64,000 nucleotides of DNA from Flaveria trinervia (lineage: Eukaryota; Streptophyta; Magnoliopsida; Asterales; Asteraceae): the NCBI GenBank assembly GCA_025506515.1, contig CM046451.1, positions 53,582,356 to 53,646,355 of the forward strand, read 5' to 3'. Every line of letters begins with the position of its first letter. The stretch's first letter is position 1. A program made the position numbers and the translations under genes. The notes beneath the pieces were generated by a model, which made no database searches, was not told where the DNA came from, and saw only the letters and a program-made list of their open reading frames with translations. Of the stretch, positions 22,521 through 32,912 are shown in pieces.

Positions 22521-23696
22521 TCAACCAAACGTGCATCGGGTTGTGGTTCTTGATCCTCTTCAAGATCAACTATTCTACTGCCAACTCCTTCCATAAGGAA
22601 TTTTGCTTCTAAGAACTCACCCTTTCTGGCAACAAACACCTTTTGTTCCAGTGGGTCATAGAAATAATATCCCATAGAATCTCTAGGATATCCAACAAAG
22701 ATGCACTTGGTGGATCTGACTTCTAACTTGTTTGGGGTGGGAGTTAACATAAGCCTCACAACCCCAGACCCTTAAGTATGATAGAGATGGAACCCTTCCA
22801 TGCCATATCTCAAAAGGTCCTTTCCACCTTTTTGGTTGGGGCCATATTTAGAATACGGGCTGCGAAGAGCAGAGCGAAACCCCAAAATGATAGAGGTATT
22901 GAGCTTCTAGCCATCATAGATCGGACCATATCCAGTAAGGTTCGATTCCTCCTCTTAGACCACCATTATGTTGTGGTGTTCCAGGTGGAGTGAGTTGTGA
23001 GACAATCCCACAATTCCTAAGATGATCTTGAAAGGCATCACTTAGGTATTCACCTCCTCTATCGTTACGGAGAACTTTAATTGACTTGTTAAGTTGATTT
23101 TCTACTTCATTCTTGAAGATTTTGAACATTTCAAACGCTTCATGTTTGTGCCTTAATAAGTACACATACCCATAGCGACTATAATCGTCGGTAAAGATAA
23201 TGAAGTATCTTTCACCATTCCTAGTCATTGGCTTAAAAGGACCACATACATCCGAATGTATGATTATTAATAAATCTTTTGCCCTTTCATTAGTTCCACT
23301 AAAGGGTGACTTAGTCATTTTACCTTGTAAACAAGATTCACACACATCAAATGAATTATATTCAATTGTTTTTAAAAGACCATTCTTTTGAAGTGTTTGT
23401 ATACGTTTCTTGTTTATATGACCAAGACGACAATGCCAAAGATAGGTATCACTCAAGTCCAACCTGAGTTTCTTGGTGTTAGTTTGGTACAATGAGATAT
23501 TTAGAGTATTTTCATGAGCCAATTCATAAATACCATTAATGGGAATGGCTTTAAAATAGAACATACCATTTAAAGAAACATGAATATCATTTTCAATAAA
23601 GGATAATACATATCCAAATTGTTTTAATAGGGCTACAGAGATAATATTCCTAGTCAAACTAGGAGCATACAAAACATTGTTCAAAATCACTTCCAA
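22521..23696 (-). pseudogene. Element I integrase
   Basis: The segment 23696-22914 carries the HHCC zinc site (HCRLGHINKKRIQTL...CESCLQGK), then HSDVCGPFKPMT with the first Asp, LRNDRGGEYLSD with the second, and PPGTPQHNGG just before the Glu. A frameshift near 22960 interrupts the GVAERRNRT-equivalent region. The C-terminal part resumes at 22759 (KCIFVGYPRDSMGYYFYDP). It would catalyse insertion of the element cDNA. Confidence 0.9.
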
Positions 23697-23959
23697 ACCA
23701 TTGGAAGCTTCAAGATGTAGTCACCACGGGCTTCAACTTGAACTTTAGCCCCATTGCCCATGTAGAGGCTTACATCCCCTTTCTTGAAGTCACTACTTCT
23801 TTTGAACCCCTGCAACAAATTGCAAATGTGAGTTCCACATCCGGTATCTAATACCCATGTGTTAAAGGATATCATGTTTAAATCAATATGGATGATGTAT
23901 ATTGTACCTGAGGTCTGCGCAGCATCCCTCTTTGCTTTCAACTCTTGGAGATGGATAGG
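23687..23959 (-). pseudogene. Element I aspartic protease
   Basis: Minus frame 24079-23687 includes NTWVLDTGCGTHICN, with the catalytic DTG at 23840-23848, then a VSLYMGNGAKVQVEARGDY stretch. It lies directly between the zinc knuckle and the pre-integrase region. Confidence 0.88.
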
Positions 23960-24800
23960 ACAATTCCTTGCCCAATGTCCAATCTCCCCACACTTGAAGC
24001 ATGGGTCATGGTAGCAACCTTTTGCTTTTTCTCTTGTGGTTTGGGTGGCACCCTTGCCACCCCTTTCCCTTTTCCCCAAACGGGTCCCTTGCCCTTGGCA
24101 ACTTTTGCCTTGGGTGCGGGATGAGGCCTTTTATTGTTCCCACCTTCATTGATGGTGAGAACGGGTAAAACCCTTTTAACCATGGCCGCCTCGGCAGTTT
24201 TGAGCATTGAGTGAAGCTCACCAATGCTTTTGTCCCAAGCATTCATGTTGTAGTTCAACACGAATGTCTCGAACCTTTGGTAAGGCCAATGAGGATCAAA
24301 TCCGTGGCCAATTCCTTCGAGACGGGACAATTAAGCCTCTCGAGGCGGTCAATGTGACTTTTCATCTTAAGTACATAAGATGAAACAGATTGGTTGTCGT
24401 CCATACGACATGCATGGAGTGCTCGAACCGTTTCGAAGCGCTCAACCCTTGCTTGCTGTTGGAACGTTTCCTTCAGCTGGGTTATCATGTCGTAAGCTCC
24501 GTGGTGTTCATACTCCTTTTGGAGATCCGGAGTCATGCTCGCTAGCATGAGACAAGACACTTGGACGGAGTCCTCAATGTACTTCAGCCAATCATTGTAG
24601 GCCTCCTCATCATCCTCGCTAGGTTGATCGGGGATAGGGTCGTCTAAAACATACGATCTTCTCTCTTGCTTGAGAACGATTCTCAAGTTTCGATACCAGT
24701 CGATAAAGTTGTTATGATTTAGAGGTTCCTTTTGGAGGATCGCTCATAGAGATTGGTTGGACGCGGATGAGTTATCGGAATTATCATTATGTGAGGCCAT
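23960..24800 (-). pseudogene. Element I gag
   Basis: ATG at 24800 opens MASHNDNSDNSSASNQSL and meets TGA at codon 19. Beyond it the frame continues to 24255 with LRIVLKQERRSYVLDD, TPDLQKEYEHHGAYDMITQLKE and VSSYVLKMKSHIDRLERL, a UBN2-type copia capsid domain. A shift then leads to a Gly/Lys/Pro-rich basic tract (24242-24080) and the knuckle CFKCGEIGHWARNC (about 23962-24003). Two lesions disrupt an otherwise normal-length gag. Confidence 0.9.
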
Positions 24801-26259
24801 CTACAAAATTTAACAAAGTTTTATTTTAGTATTTTCGATATTGCCAATTTTAATAATTATTGCCTTTTAAGGCCATTTTTATATTAAAATCTAGAACCCA
24901 ACATTACATTTAAATTGTGGTTAGGTGACCTTTATCCCACGATTTAAATTAATAAGGTGGTCAACGATTGACGGTTGCAACCACTTGCAACTTCTAGATG
25001 TATGGGATCGACCTTTAAACATCATATGTAAAGTCGGCACGTTAATACCATCAACACCATTTGGAAACCATATTGTAGGTGATCCTTTTAACATGGTTTA
25101 CAAATCAAGACATCCTATTTAAACACACGTGTGAGTTTGCCAAAAGTAGTGGTTAGGTGACCTTTATCCCACAAGTAAGGCATTCTCACCTCAAATCAAA
25201 AGTTCCCTCAAAATGGTTAGGTGACCTTTATCCCATTAAGAGTTCCCAAGTGACTCAAGCGTTGTGTAAAAGGACGGTGTCGATCTTGTTTGATATGAAT
25301 ATAAAGAGGTTTCATAATATTAGTTTAGAAAACTCTATGTACTTGTATTTTCATGCTTTCAAATACAAGGTACCATATGGTCCTTTGATTAAAACCAATT
25401 CTAATCTTTAAAACCATTAAATCAATTTAATAACCTATTATTACCTTTTAATGATTAACAACCATCATTTTAATAACTTGTTAAGTTTGTTAATTAGTTT
25501 GTAATGCATGTCAAAAATCAACCACACAAACAAATAACAAACATCCAAACAAGTCATAAGCAACCATATGTGCATATGTGCATATGTGCATAACCATAGC
25601 ATCTAAAGTGGTCCACACTTGTTTGCCATCACAAGTGTGGTCCATAGGTCATTCCTAAGGGTCACAAACAAAGCAAATGGAAAACATCCAAAAGCCTCCC
25701 ACTTGAAACCGCATCCAAAATGCTCCATGTTTCTTTCATGACCTTCCTTTGTGCTTCGAATGTGTATGTCTTCATATTACAAGATATAAAGTCCTAATAC
25801 AAGATATCTAGTAAAATGAAAATACACCTAATCTATTTATTACAACCCAATAATAAATAAATTACATTTGAAACAAAGCACAAACAACAAATAATACAAC
25901 CCAATTGAATGAATGAATACAACCATTACAAACATCCAAACATCCACAAGGTCAATGGCTAGGTTATACACTAAAACAAGCATCTATCATATCATCCAAA
26001 ATATAATGAAAACCCCTCTTAAAACCACGAAATTTCAGCCAACATAAACTAAAATTTCGGGTTTTATTTTGTCCAAACAAAACAAACAACAAACATGTAT
26101 ATCTTTCAAGATCTAATCACAAGCATGTGTGATATGACTTTGAAAGTTGGGGAATCATTCAAACAAAACATAGTAGCCCAAAACCAGACTATAACAAGTC
26201 TATAATCATCCTTAAAACCAATTTTAAAGGACAAAACAAGCAAGTCATCCACATAACCG
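24801..26259 (-). other. Element I 5' leader with repeated motifs
   Basis: Non-coding leader between primer site and gag. The motif TTAGGTGACCTTTATCCC occurs three times (24919-24940, 25151-25171, 25215-25235), and CATATGTG repeats at about 25565-25592. The rest is AT-rich with no frame that I can support. Confidence 0.7.
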
Positions 26260-26260
26260 G

Positions 26261-26272
26261 GTCTTGATGCCA
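26261..26272 (-). other. Primer binding site of element I
   Basis: On the minus strand TGGCATCAAGAC begins one base after the 5' LTR. This is a variant of the initiator tRNA-Met site with several mismatches, so the primer tRNA is less certain than for the other elements. Confidence 0.65.
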
Positions 26273-26273
26273 T

Positions 26274-27258
26274 TGTTGGTTTGCAAGAACATAAAACGTA
26301 GTTTAACCATTTAAACTTTCAGAAAACGCAGCGGATATTATTAGTTTTTGAATGATTTTCAAAGCTGAAATATATCTTCTTTAAGTAGCCATTAAGCATA
26401 TGAAACAAACCCATAATACAAGGATCATATTATGTGAATAGACAAGCTATGAAAAGGCAACAAACAACACAATATGACAACCACAAAAGGGCTGCCAGGA
26501 TACCTTCTCCAACAGCTGAAAGTTCGACAGAAAGGGAGGTGTTTGATGCTGAAAAATGACCGAGACTTCAAGATTAGAGATCCTCAAGCTTGTATACCCC
26601 AAGCCCTTGAAGTAAACACCACTCTTGCTAGGGAGAGCACACCCAAGAACACTCAAAACCCGAAAATCTCTTCTTCTTTCAGCTGCTTTGCGAGAAGTTT
26701 TGAGAGAGAAAGAAAGGTTGTGTGTCTTACATGCATATGAGAGATAGATCAGATTTTTGAAGAGTGTGTGACTTGTTGAGTGTGTGTTGTGTTTTCAAAG
26801 AAAGAGGGCCAATCATAAACCCCAAGGGGCGGCCGAAAATTTTTGATTAAAAGGGGTTTTCCCTCTTTAATCTAACACACAAACACACTCTATAATAAGC
26901 CCCTTTTGTCACACATTAAATAAGTCATCTACTAGACATATTTAAATGCGACATGTCTTCTCTAATTAAACTATTTAATTAAAGTATACTCTCATGTTAT
27001 TTGTGTTATTTAACCCTTTAGATAACAAATTAACAATAAACCCATCAACAAATTATCCTCATAATTTGTTCTATTTCATATGCAACTTATTTAGAAAACC
27101 CATTTTCTAAATTGGTGTAAATATTTAATTGCATGATCATATCATCAATTAAATATTAATTGGTGTTTGCTAAGCTTGTTATTGGGTATAACCCGACTTG
27201 GATCATAACGTACTAACCGCATCAATATTCTATTTGTCTGGGCACATAGAATCCAACA
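26274..27258 (-). repeat. 5' LTR of element I
   Basis: 985 bp, the partner of 19053-20026. It carries the same GCGGCCGAAAATTTTTGATTAA block and ATTTAATTG-rich tail. The short frames inside it are the same in both LTRs but show no domain. Confidence 0.95.
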
Positions 27259-27728
27259 GCATGAACTCTCTTCAAATGATTTAACATTGTTTAGGCGTTT
27301 CAGAGTGGTCGTTTTGACAATGTGTGGGCATTTTAGCATTGTTCAAACGGTTTTTAGAAGTCTAAGTCCCAGACACTTTGAAACTGTTCAGGCGCTTTGC
27401 AACTGTTTTCAAGCGCATCAACACTCTTTGGGCGTTTGAGAACTGTTTGGGCGTTCTGTTACTATTCAGGCGTTTCTATACTTGGAAACTTCTGAATTTC
27501 ACTAAGGCAATTCCTTAGGCGTTTCTAAGACAAGTTGGGAGTTCCTCTACTGTTTAGGCGTTTTACTACTGTGCAGGCACATCACTAGTGTTCAGGTGCT
27601 TTTAATTCAGACTTTTCACTTAACACTTAGAAATTTTTCAAACATCTAAAATCCAAAAATATATTCATTTCTTTACTTCATTTCAAATCTAAAAACAAAA
27701 AAATAATATATTTTCTTAAATTTAAAAA
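27259..27728 (+). other. Element E leader, second part, with GGCGTTT repeats
   Basis: This resumes the E leader after element I. Between 27285 and 27600 a short unit close to TGTTTAGGCGTTT recurs about nine times (GGCGTTT, GGCGCTTT, GGCGTTCT). It is the reverse complement of the GCGCCTAAACA unit found in the E spacer (54830-55320) and in the G LTR. No ORF. Confidence 0.65.
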
Positions 27729-28191
27729 TTAAACATAGTTAAGTCTGAAGACTTAGAGAATCGAGTACCAAAGATAAAGAATCGAGCCGCCTTTAAAAAT
27801 TGGTCACTCAGACTAAAACATCATTTGAACTCAATTGATACTGATATGTGGAAGTCAATTGAAAAAGGAACTCACATGCCAATCACTTCATATGGTCCTA
27901 CTAGAGGAATTGTATATACTAAAGATACTCAAGATCCATATCCTGAAGATGGCTTACATGGTGATGACTTAAAAAAGGTGAAGAATGATGTTAAAGCTTA
28001 CTCTCTATTGTGCAAAGGGTTACTTCTGGAGGTACATTCAAGACTGGAAAACTATCAAATTGGTTATACTATGCATAAAGCTCTGAAAGTTATCTGTGAA
28101 GGAGGTAAAGAGATGCAAGATCTCAAAAGACAAAAGTTAAAGAGACAACTTGAACTTTTTGAGTATATACCAGGAGAAACTATAAATCAGA
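27729..28191 (+). pseudogene. Element E gag, N-terminal part
   Basis: An open frame without a visible ATG encodes KNRAAFKNWSLRLKHH, LNSIDTDMWKSIEKG and a UBN2-like region ending KLKRQLELFEYIPGETINQ. Comparison with the A and C gag proteins puts this at the capsid N-terminus. The frame is cut by the F insertion at 28192 and resumes in phase at 30442. Confidence 0.75.
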
Positions 28192-30441
28192 TGTAAGGTC
28201 CCATTCCCGGGATGCTCACAGCTGGTCAATCATCGCACATAAAACATATAATTACATTAACTTTACTAAAATCGTGCAGCAGAAACACTTTAAACAAACA
28301 TTTCATTTCCTTTAAATAAACAATTTTGCAAAATAATACATCATTCATTACAAAATATAGTTCATTCGTATTACAACGAAAAAATGTTATACAAAAGAAT
28401 GCCATCAAAAAATGTCAAGTAGCTACCCCACGCCATCCTCAACAATACTCACCTGCCATCCTCAACAATACTCACCTGCCATCAAAAACATTGCATTACC
28501 TTCCATTTATTAAAAAATTTTAATTACTATCGCACGTGATCACACATCATACATACATCAAGGTAATCATTATTATCTTCATGATCGTTCGTTTCGTACA
28601 TTTCGCACGTTTCGCCCATTTTGTACTTATCGCACTTTTCGTACATTTATTATCTTTCACTTCTATCTAGGTCCTATCATGTACTTAACCCCCCTCTAGA
28701 GCAGCAAGCAATTCATCTAGGGTTAAGCAAAAAGGATCCCATATCGCACATATGGAGTGGTCACTAGGACAGACTCCCCCTGTGTGTGTGAACTCTTATG
28801 GGTTCGCCAAGATCGCACGATGTATAACACACAGTGATTAAGAAATCGCACGTATTGGCGCAGTCACCAAGACAGAAATCTTATTATGTGTAGGAACCCT
28901 TATGAGTTAGCCAAAATTGCACGCTTTAGACACACACAGTTGAGCTAACAACTCTTAATGAGTTGTAAACCTCTTTTCATTTGCTTGCAAGGCTTTTCAT
29001 TCGTTCCTTCATTATGTTCCACTTTCATTATCTTAAATCTTTCACTTTGTTAAGATAATACTTTACGTTCATTATCAATATCAAACCACATAAAGCCACG
29101 TCATCATACTTAATAAGGAACATAAGAAAACATTTATACATCGCATACATAATCAACATACATATGCATCATCATACACAACATCAATCATACATCATCC
29201 TAAACATCATGCATCGCATATTCACATACATAAACATATGCATATCAAGCATAAATCATCATAAAACTTAACTAACCCACCCCGAGACAATGGGGGGTTC
29301 GGGGGCGGTAGCCCCTGATAACAGGGTCCTAGGGACAACAGCCCTTAGTGGGGTCCAAGGGGTAACACCCCTGGCTGGGGTCGCGCTCATAGGTCAGCGT
29401 AAAATTTTTTCTTTTAACACTTTTATATATCACATTTCCTTATAGAAAAATCGATCTTCCCATTAAAGCCTCTTAAAATCTTGGTCATTTAAAATGTATA
29501 TTTATTATGCATTTCCAGCCCCAAACTACTTCAAAACTGTTAAATAGGGGATCTAGAACTCACCTGTACTCGATGAGTATCTTCCAATCAAGCTTACAAA
29601 GCAAGAGTTGCACTACACAACCTGCAAATAAGTTAACACTCAAAAGAGTTAATTTCTGCCTAGTTTGGCTGCCAGACCAGCAGTTTCGCTACTAGTTTCG
29701 CCAGCAGTTTCGTTTCTAGTTTCGCCGGCAGTTTCGTTGCTAGTTTCGCCAGCCATTTAGCTACTAGTTTCGCTTGCATCTTCGCTGCCAGTTTCGCTGC
29801 TAGTTTTGCCCAACTTTCGTTTCGCAGGAAGATTCACAGTTCTGCTGGACGAATACCTAATTTCGCCGGATGAACACCCAGTTTCGCAGAACAGGCTGAA
29901 AATTACGAAGCACCCCATTTTGACCCAAAACATCAATCTTTTACATCCAAACCTTGGTTTATTCCCCAATAAGCTATATCTAAGCTTCTTACATGTTTTC
30001 TTACTCAAAAACATGAGTTTTGGGCGAATCTTTGTCACTTTTAAAAACCCAAACCCTAGAATCTGGGTTTACATCAAAAGCAACCATTAAATGATGTTTT
30101 GTTCCTAGATTCTTGGCGTTTTCTTGTTGTTTGGATGCCCACAAACACCGATCTTCAATCCCAAGATCAACCGAGCCTTGAATCTTCAATTCTCTCTACT
30201 TTCTCTCTCTACTCTCTCTCTCTACTCTCTCTCTAGAACTAGAGCATTGAGTTGCAAATGAGAGCTAGTCAAGCTGATCCGTTTATATATATCGAGTGTT
30301 CCCGGAACCTTAAACTCGCCAAACACATAACCCGAAGAGTTAACTCGGTCTATAACCCATATCCATCTTATTTTCATTAAATGATCTCATCTAAGCCCAT
30401 TATATTATTTGGCTCGCTTAAACATTATTCGGGGCGTTAAA
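28192..30441 (-). mobile_element. Element F: solo LTR of a Ty3/gypsy (Tekay/Del-like) element
   Basis: 2250 bp with TCAGA at 28187-28191 and 30442-30446. On the minus strand it starts TTTAACGCCCC (TGTAAC expected) and ends CCCGGGAATGGGACCTTACA, nearly the same end as the G LTR (CCGGGAATGGGGCCTTACA). There is no internal region or primer site, so unequal recombination between LTRs is the likely origin. Internal features: CT-rich tract near 30190-30235, GTTTCGC minisatellite at 29680-29890, G-rich block at 29285-29395, and the conserved GTGAGTTCTAGA (minus) near 29552-29563. The match around the ends extends to 11 bp by chance. Confidence 0.85.
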
Positions 30442-30580
30442 TCAGATGATGAATAAATATGTTCAACTCATATCTGAAATGTCAACTTTAGGAATCAAAA
30501 ATGATCTTAAAGACATAAATGACAAGCTCCTGAATATACTTCCATCTTCATGGAAACAAACTGTAACCCTGCTAAAGTAC
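30442..30580 (+). pseudogene. Element E gag, second part
   Basis: After F the frame resumes (MMNKYVQLISEMSTLGIKND, then KDINDKLLNILPSSWKQ), the GETL-type and LP.W. motifs of copia gag. It ends where element D inserts at 30581. Confidence 0.75.
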
Positions 30581-31145
30581 TATTGGAGCATATATTTTCA
30601 TATATAGTGTGTCCGTCGCTTGTCGAATAGTCTAGGCTTAATGTAATACACCTGATATGTTGTAAACACATAAAACTGGGTCATTCGCAGGAGCATATGC
30701 GAATGAGACTCAGTCGTATGACTGAGCCATGCTAATGGACCAGCCGTGCGACTGAGAGATGTGATTAGGACATTCAAAAGACTAAACCATAAGTATGGTC
30801 CAGTCGTACGATTGAGCCACACACATGGGCCAGTCGCACGAATGGACCCAGTCGCATCTATTATGGGCCCAGACCTATATATACTAGTTTCATTGTGTAG
30901 AGAGATAAGGATTTTGAGAGGAGTCTGCCCGGAGCCTAGGTGCTGCCGGATGAGAGGGGAGATCATGCTAGATCTCCCCTTGCCAAGAGTCTTGATTATT
31001 ATGTTGTAACGAGCTTGTAAGCGTTAGGTTTTATCAATGAAACCAATTTTTGATAGTTCATGTTATAGATTTGACTTTTGGTTTTGGTTGTTTATCCTTC
31101 CGTCAAGAACATGCTCGGATGTCTACTGATCCAGCCGACTTCACA
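30581..31145 (+). repeat. 5' LTR of element D
   Basis: 565 bp ending CCGACTTCACA; it starts TATTGGAGC where the partner has TGTTGGAGC. Several near-palindromes CAGTCGTAYGACTG occupy 30710-30855, and TATATATA at 30876-30883 follows directly as the likely TATA box. Confidence 0.93.
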
Positions 31146-31147
31146 AT

Positions 31148-31159
31148 TGGTATCAGAGC
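31148..31159 (+). other. Primer binding site of element D
   Basis: TGGTATCAGAGC, two bases after the 5' LTR; initiator tRNA-Met type. Confidence 0.92.
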
Positions 31160-31913
31160 AGGTTACTACTAGAATGATCTAACAATCATTCTAGCAATCC
31201 AAGCTCTTGATTTCTGGACTGATATTAGGTTCCATGACGTTAAATCCACTTTATGTTCTTCGTTTTGCTCAGATCTTTTTACGTGTGTTGCTTCTATGTT
31301 AAAATCGAACTCGAAACCACGTTCCTATCACCCTTGCGAATCAGATGATGTCTATTTTGTTTCGGTTCATACAAAATTCATCAAATTAGGGTTTTGGGAA
31401 GCCCTGGCGGCTGCAGATCTGAAATACCGCGTGCAAACCTGTTCATTCGACTGGGCCATGCGAATAGACCATTCGTACGACTGGACCATGCTAATAGACC
31501 ATCCGTGCAACTGGACCAGTCGTTTGTTCAATCGTGCTACTGGACCAGTCGTATGTTCAATCACACAAATGAGCCATCCGCATTGACTCATCCGCATGTG
31601 TTCAGACAAAAAAAAGAGTCTGGAACTGCTTCTTGCACAGATTTGAGGATGAGCAAAACATATTCACCCTAAGGTTCTTTTGTCCAATAAGTTCGATGTA
31701 TACCCCATTATTCATCGGACTTCCAGAATAGGTTAATGTAATTGCAAGACGAAAGAGAGGAGAGAAGATGTCAGCAATTGGTGTTGATTTTGTGGGGTAG
31801 TGAGGAACATCTGACTATTTATGGGCCAATCAAGTTATATTTGTCCGCATAGAGAGGATTCTGATTCTTAGGGGGAATCCATGTATAGAGAAATTGAAGA
31901 TGCAATCAGAAAG
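31160..31913 (+). other. Element D internal region, 5' part
   Basis: Non-coding as far as I can see. Between 31440 and 31600 it repeats the LTR-type motifs (CATTCGTACGACTGGACCA, CAGTCGTTTG), so the motif array exists both in the LTR and downstream of the primer site. C is inserted at its end. Confidence 0.7.
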
Positions 31914-32704
31914 TGTTGGACCAAAAGAACCAATGAGCCTGATCAGAGAAACCTCTAAGTCCCACAGGACATCACAACAGCTGAAGAAGACCTGATCAGC
32001 TGTTCTACAAAGTCTGAAGAATACAACTGCTGAAGTACGTCTGAAGTACTGAAGACAAAGACTGAGACAACAGCTGAAGATCTAAAGTCTGAAGACTTCA
32101 ACAAGTACTGAAGACAAAGACTGAAGATCAACAGCTGAAAGACAAAGTCTGATGTTTAAGTACTGAAGACATCAGCTGATGTTAACAGCTGATGACAACA
32201 GCTGAAGAGGGCTTCTTCAGTTGTTGTGATGGTTTTTCTTCTTCAGTAGTTTTCTTTTCTTTTCAGTAGTTTGTTTACTTTTCTTTTCAGTACTTGTAAA
32301 CAACTAAAGAGGTTGTTCTTCAGTTGTTGTAGTATCAGTAGTTTTATGTTTTTCAGTAGTTGTAAATAAGATGTTTAACACTTAGGAACATTTGTAAGAA
32401 GATGTCAGTTGTTGGCATCTTCAGTAGTTGTTAAACATCAGTAGTTATCAAACAGTTACATGTCACTTTCAAGTGACATCAGCCTTCGTCACTCTTTCCT
32501 TTATAAGGAAGGATGACTCACCTGTAATCGTGCCTTTGAGGCCGACAATCTTAATGTAATATTCTTTTGTCGGATATTTCTCTCTCTATAACAAAATTCT
32601 TTTATCATTTTATATCGAATGTTCTTGTTTGAATTTGTCTAATTCTGAGCTATTCCGCTGCTATATCTGTTCAATCGATTAAACCAAGGGCTGAGATCCT
32701 AACA
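31914..32704 (+). repeat. 5' LTR of element C
   Basis: 791 bp, TGTTGGACC...GATCCTAACA. It is rich in CTGAAGAC, ACAGCTGATG and CTTCAGTAGTT units (31965-32450). CTTTATAAGG at about 32509-32518 is the probable TATA box, followed by the transcribed leader. Confidence 0.97.
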
Positions 32705-32706
32705 AA

Positions 32707-32718
32707 TGGTATCAAAGC
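32707..32718 (+). other. Primer binding site of element C
   Basis: TGGTATCAAAGC, two bases after the LTR and identical to that of element A. Confidence 0.93.
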
Positions 32719-32912
32719 AGGTTAATCATTGATCGATCTAACAGTTGATCATTGAAACTGTTCAATCACTCTAAGTTTAATTGAATTAGCAAATTCGCAA
32801 GGATCTGTTATAGAGATTGAGAGTGTATCGCTTCTGGCCGCTTTATTTGAGGTTCTGTGTGGTTTTGAGCTAAATTTATTGTGATTTTACTTGAATCTGT
32901 CTGATTTTCACA

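Larger units (their letters stand above)
19053..27258 (-). mobile_element. Element I: Ty1/copia retrotransposon, full length
   Basis: LTRs at 19053-20026 and 26274-27258 enclose a minus-strand gag-pol. The 5-bp TSD GCATG is present at 19048-19052 and 27259-27263, inside the leader of E. On the minus strand the order is 5' LTR, primer site, 1.46-kb leader, gag, protease, integrase, RT, RNase H, polypurine tract, 3' LTR. There is no ORF3. The RNase H start (SQSGYIFILNGGAVSWKSSKQ) is typical of ordinary copia lineages rather than Sireviruses. Length 8.2 kb. The coding region has several frameshifts and stops but remains easy to read. Confidence 0.95.

Noticed and set aside
19249..26740. Small proteins encoded in the I LTRs (19249-19476 and 26474-26740)
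   Set aside because: The frame is present in both LTRs but extends differently in each through indels, and shows no similarity to a known family; chance frames in an LTR.
28183..30448. F as a Mutator-like DNA transposon with a 9-11 bp TSD (TAAATCAGATG on both sides)
   Set aside because: The ends match the gypsy LTR termini of G, and a related fragment F2 exists. A 5-bp TSD TCAGA with TG-type LTR ends explains the structure, and the extra matching bases can arise by chance from the LTR end and the host sequence.
11788..32718. tRNA genes suggested by TGGTATCARAGC strings
   Set aside because: Only the 12-base complement to the tRNA 3' end is present next to an LTR; no cloverleaf or A/B boxes are there.
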